From NCBI RefSeq assembly GCF_900258505.1, contig NZ_LT984895.1, positions 2,970,609 to 3,034,608 on the forward strand: a DNA stretch of 64,000 bases, in the 5' to 3' direction. Below, piece by piece: positions 62,650-64,000 of the stretch. The notes beneath the pieces are model-generated. The model was given only the letters and a program-made list of their open reading frames with translations, made no database searches and was not told the origin of the DNA. Source of the stretch: Brachybacterium timonense (GTDB taxonomy: Bacteria; Actinomycetota; Actinomycetes; Actinomycetales; Dermabacteraceae). Positions within the stretch are counted from its first letter, which is position 1; each line of letters begins with the position of its first letter. Made by a program: the position numbers and the translations under genes.

Positions 62650-63954
62650 TCAGCGCCGGCCCGACCGCCCGCGCTCGACAACCTTGTGCAGGATCTGCAG
62701 ATACCGCTGGGCCAGCAAATCATCGTCGGCGTGCGCAGCGACCCAGTCGCGGCTCGAGGAGCGCACCCGCACCCGCTCACGATCAGCCGCGCACTGGCGC
62801 CACAGCTCCACCAGGGCGTCCGTGTCCCCGGGCGGCAGCACGTCCCCGGCGCCGCTTTCACGCACCACGTCGGCCGCTTCACCGGCGAGCAGCGCTGTGA
62901 TGTGGCGCCCCACCGCCAGCAGCTCGTACAGCTTCGACGGGATCGTCCACGCGAACGGCTCCCAATCCCGCAGCGAGACGATCACCGTGTCCGCCCATGC
63001 GTACTCGTCCGCCACCGAATGGTGCGGAATCCGTTCATGCACGCTCACCGGGGCGCGCAGCTCCTTCGCGAGGTCCGCGAGCGCTCCAGCCTCCACACCG
63101 TGGCCCACCATTCGCACATGGAGCTTCACACCCTCCGCGTGCAGCTGCGCCGCAGCTCGCACCACCGTCTGAAGCCCCTGCGAACGACCCATATTGCCGA
63201 GGTACAGGCAGCGCAGCTCCTCATGATCGCCCGCCGGGTGATCGTGCTGCAGCTGCACCCGGGAGAGGTCACTGCCATTGCGCACAACTTCCGCAAGTGC
63301 GATACCGCGCATCTGCAGCACGTCGGCGAACCGCTGCGTGGTGGTGACCACCTCAGCGGCACCGCGCTGCCACGACGTCACCGCCCTGTGCACCTGGCCC
63401 TTCGCAATCCCGACCGCCAAACCCAGGGCCCGCTTGGCCGTTGAAGGCCGCGGCGGATGCGCGAGCTCCTTCGGCACAGCAGCCGACGGGCCCACATGCG
63501 TGACCAGATCCGGCCACGCATCCCGCATCTCCGCCACCAACGGCACTCGCCACATGGCAGCCAGCAAAGAGCCCACCATCAGTGAGGGGATCGCCGGTGC
63601 GGTCGCCACGATCACGTCCGGTCGATGGTCACGCCGCTGGAACCGCAGCGCCAGCCGACAGGCCGCGTCGGCCGACGCCACCAGGTGATCAGCGGTGCGG
63701 GAGATGATGTCGGCGCGATGCGGCAGATACGCCGTGCGAAGCACCGTCTCGCCATACTCGCCGCGCTCCACCGCACCGATCGGATGCTCGCGCCGCTCAC
63801 GCGCCGTCGGCAGACCACGCGGGTAATGCGGCACCGGCGCAGACACAGTCACCTGATGCCCCGCAGCGATAAACCGTTGGATCAGAGCCGACCACCGGCG
63901 CTGCGGCGCCCCGAACTCCGGCGCGTAATAGTGCGTGATAAGCAGGATCTTCAC
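62650..63954 (-). CDS. GT4-type glycosyltransferase (WbuB-like)
   Basis: A 434-residue GT-B transferase. It starts KILLITHYYAPEFGAPQRRW (2-21), the N-terminal signature of the WbuB-like group of family 4 that often adds amino-deoxy sugars. The donor half shows CLYLGNMGRSQGL near 242 and TIPSKLYELLAVGRHITALL near 345. The GTG start overlaps the stop of the upstream gene (GTGA, 63951-63954). It lies 54 bases before rmlA in the same direction. Confidence 0.88.
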   Translation of the reverse strand: MKILLITHYYAPEFGAPQRRWSALIQRFIAAGHQVTVSAPVPHYPRGLPTARERREHPIGAVERGEYGETVLRTAYLPHRADIISRTADHLVASADAACRLALRFQRRDHRPDVIVATAPAIPSLMVGSLLAAMWRVPLVAEMRDAWPDLVTHVGPSAAVPKELAHPPRPSTAKRALGLAVGIAKGQVHRAVTSWQRGAAEVVTTTQRFADVLQMRGIALAEVVRNGSDLSRVQLQHDHPAGDHEELRCLYLGNMGRSQGLQTVVRAAAQLHAEGVKLHVRMVGHGVEAGALADLAKELRAPVSVHERIPHHSVADEYAWADTVIVSLRDWEPFAWTIPSKLYELLAVGRHITALLAGEAADVVRESGAGDVLPPGDTDALVELWRQCAADRERVRVRSSSRDWVAAHADDDLLAQRYLQILHKVVERGRSGRR

Positions 63955-64000
63955 AGAGTGGCTGGCTCCTCGATGCCGACGGCGCGGGCCGCCTCCACAA
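63951..64000 (-). CDS. 3' end of an upstream gene (truncated by window edge)
   Basis: Only the last codons are inside the window, ending EAARAVGIEEPATL and a TGA at 63951-63953 that overlaps the next GTG. The overlap pattern and normal codon composition support a real coding end, but the fragment is too short to identify. Confidence 0.5.
   Translation of the reverse strand, partial: VEAARAVGIEEPATL

Overview
The window is high-GC DNA from an actinobacterium. Signs of this are GTG starts, many tightly coupled genes, several starts preceded at 6-7 bases by a TANNNT-type -10 element (leaderless style), a TgpA-type transglutaminase/DUF58/MoxR block, and secreted proteins ending in LAxTG-like sorting signals, the type used by class E sortases. 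A Micrococcales host (Brachybacterium/Dermabacter-like) is my best guess, but no rRNA or marker gene in the window proves it.

Layout. 0-6 kb: a DUF456 membrane protein, a VanZ-like protein and the SbcCD nuclease pair. 6-12 kb: two large secreted, apparently wall-anchored enzymes, an ExeM/NucH-like nuclease and a 5'-nucleotidase, which together could scavenge extracellular DNA. 12-15 kb: a type II NADH dehydrogenase, a 16-bp tandem repeat array, a DUF559-type nuclease-like gene and three copies of a ~38-bp dispersed repeat. 15-21 kb: a transglutaminase-DUF58-MoxR operon read leftward. 21-22.3 kb: a secreted Asp/Gly-rich LAATG protein.

22.4-53.4 kb is a large surface-polysaccharide locus. It carries two copies of a glycosyltransferase plus heparinase-II/III-like lyase module, the second lyase being fused to an alpha/beta-hydrolase-like domain. 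It also carries a 1699-residue protein with three consecutive glycosyltransferase domains, a coiled-coil glycosyltransferase, two UDP-sugar dehydrogenases, a DegT aminotransferase, a Gfo/Idh/MocA oxidoreductase, WecB, a TagGH/Wzm-Wzt-type ABC exporter and dTDP-rhamnose genes (rmlCD fusion, rmlB). The gene set predicts a polymer containing aminouronic acids (ManNAcA and probably a 2,3-diamino uronic acid) and rhamnose, exported by an ABC transporter and trimmed by lyases.

53.6-61.7 kb is the most unusual part. A four-gene cassette sits between rmlB and rmlA, so the rhamnose genes are split. It comprises a UPF1-like SF1 helicase with a predicted C-terminal nuclease domain, two proteins sharing a diadenylate-cyclase-like (DAC-like) C-terminal domain with a degenerate RHR motif, and a two-TM protein whose soluble part looks like a SAVED/CARF-type nucleotide sensor. 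The genes form two convergent, internally overlapping pairs. I interpret it as a nucleotide-signalling conflict (anti-phage type) system without a recognisable CD-NTase. 61.7-64 kb returns to polysaccharide genes: rmlA, a glycosyltransferase and the 3' end of another gene.
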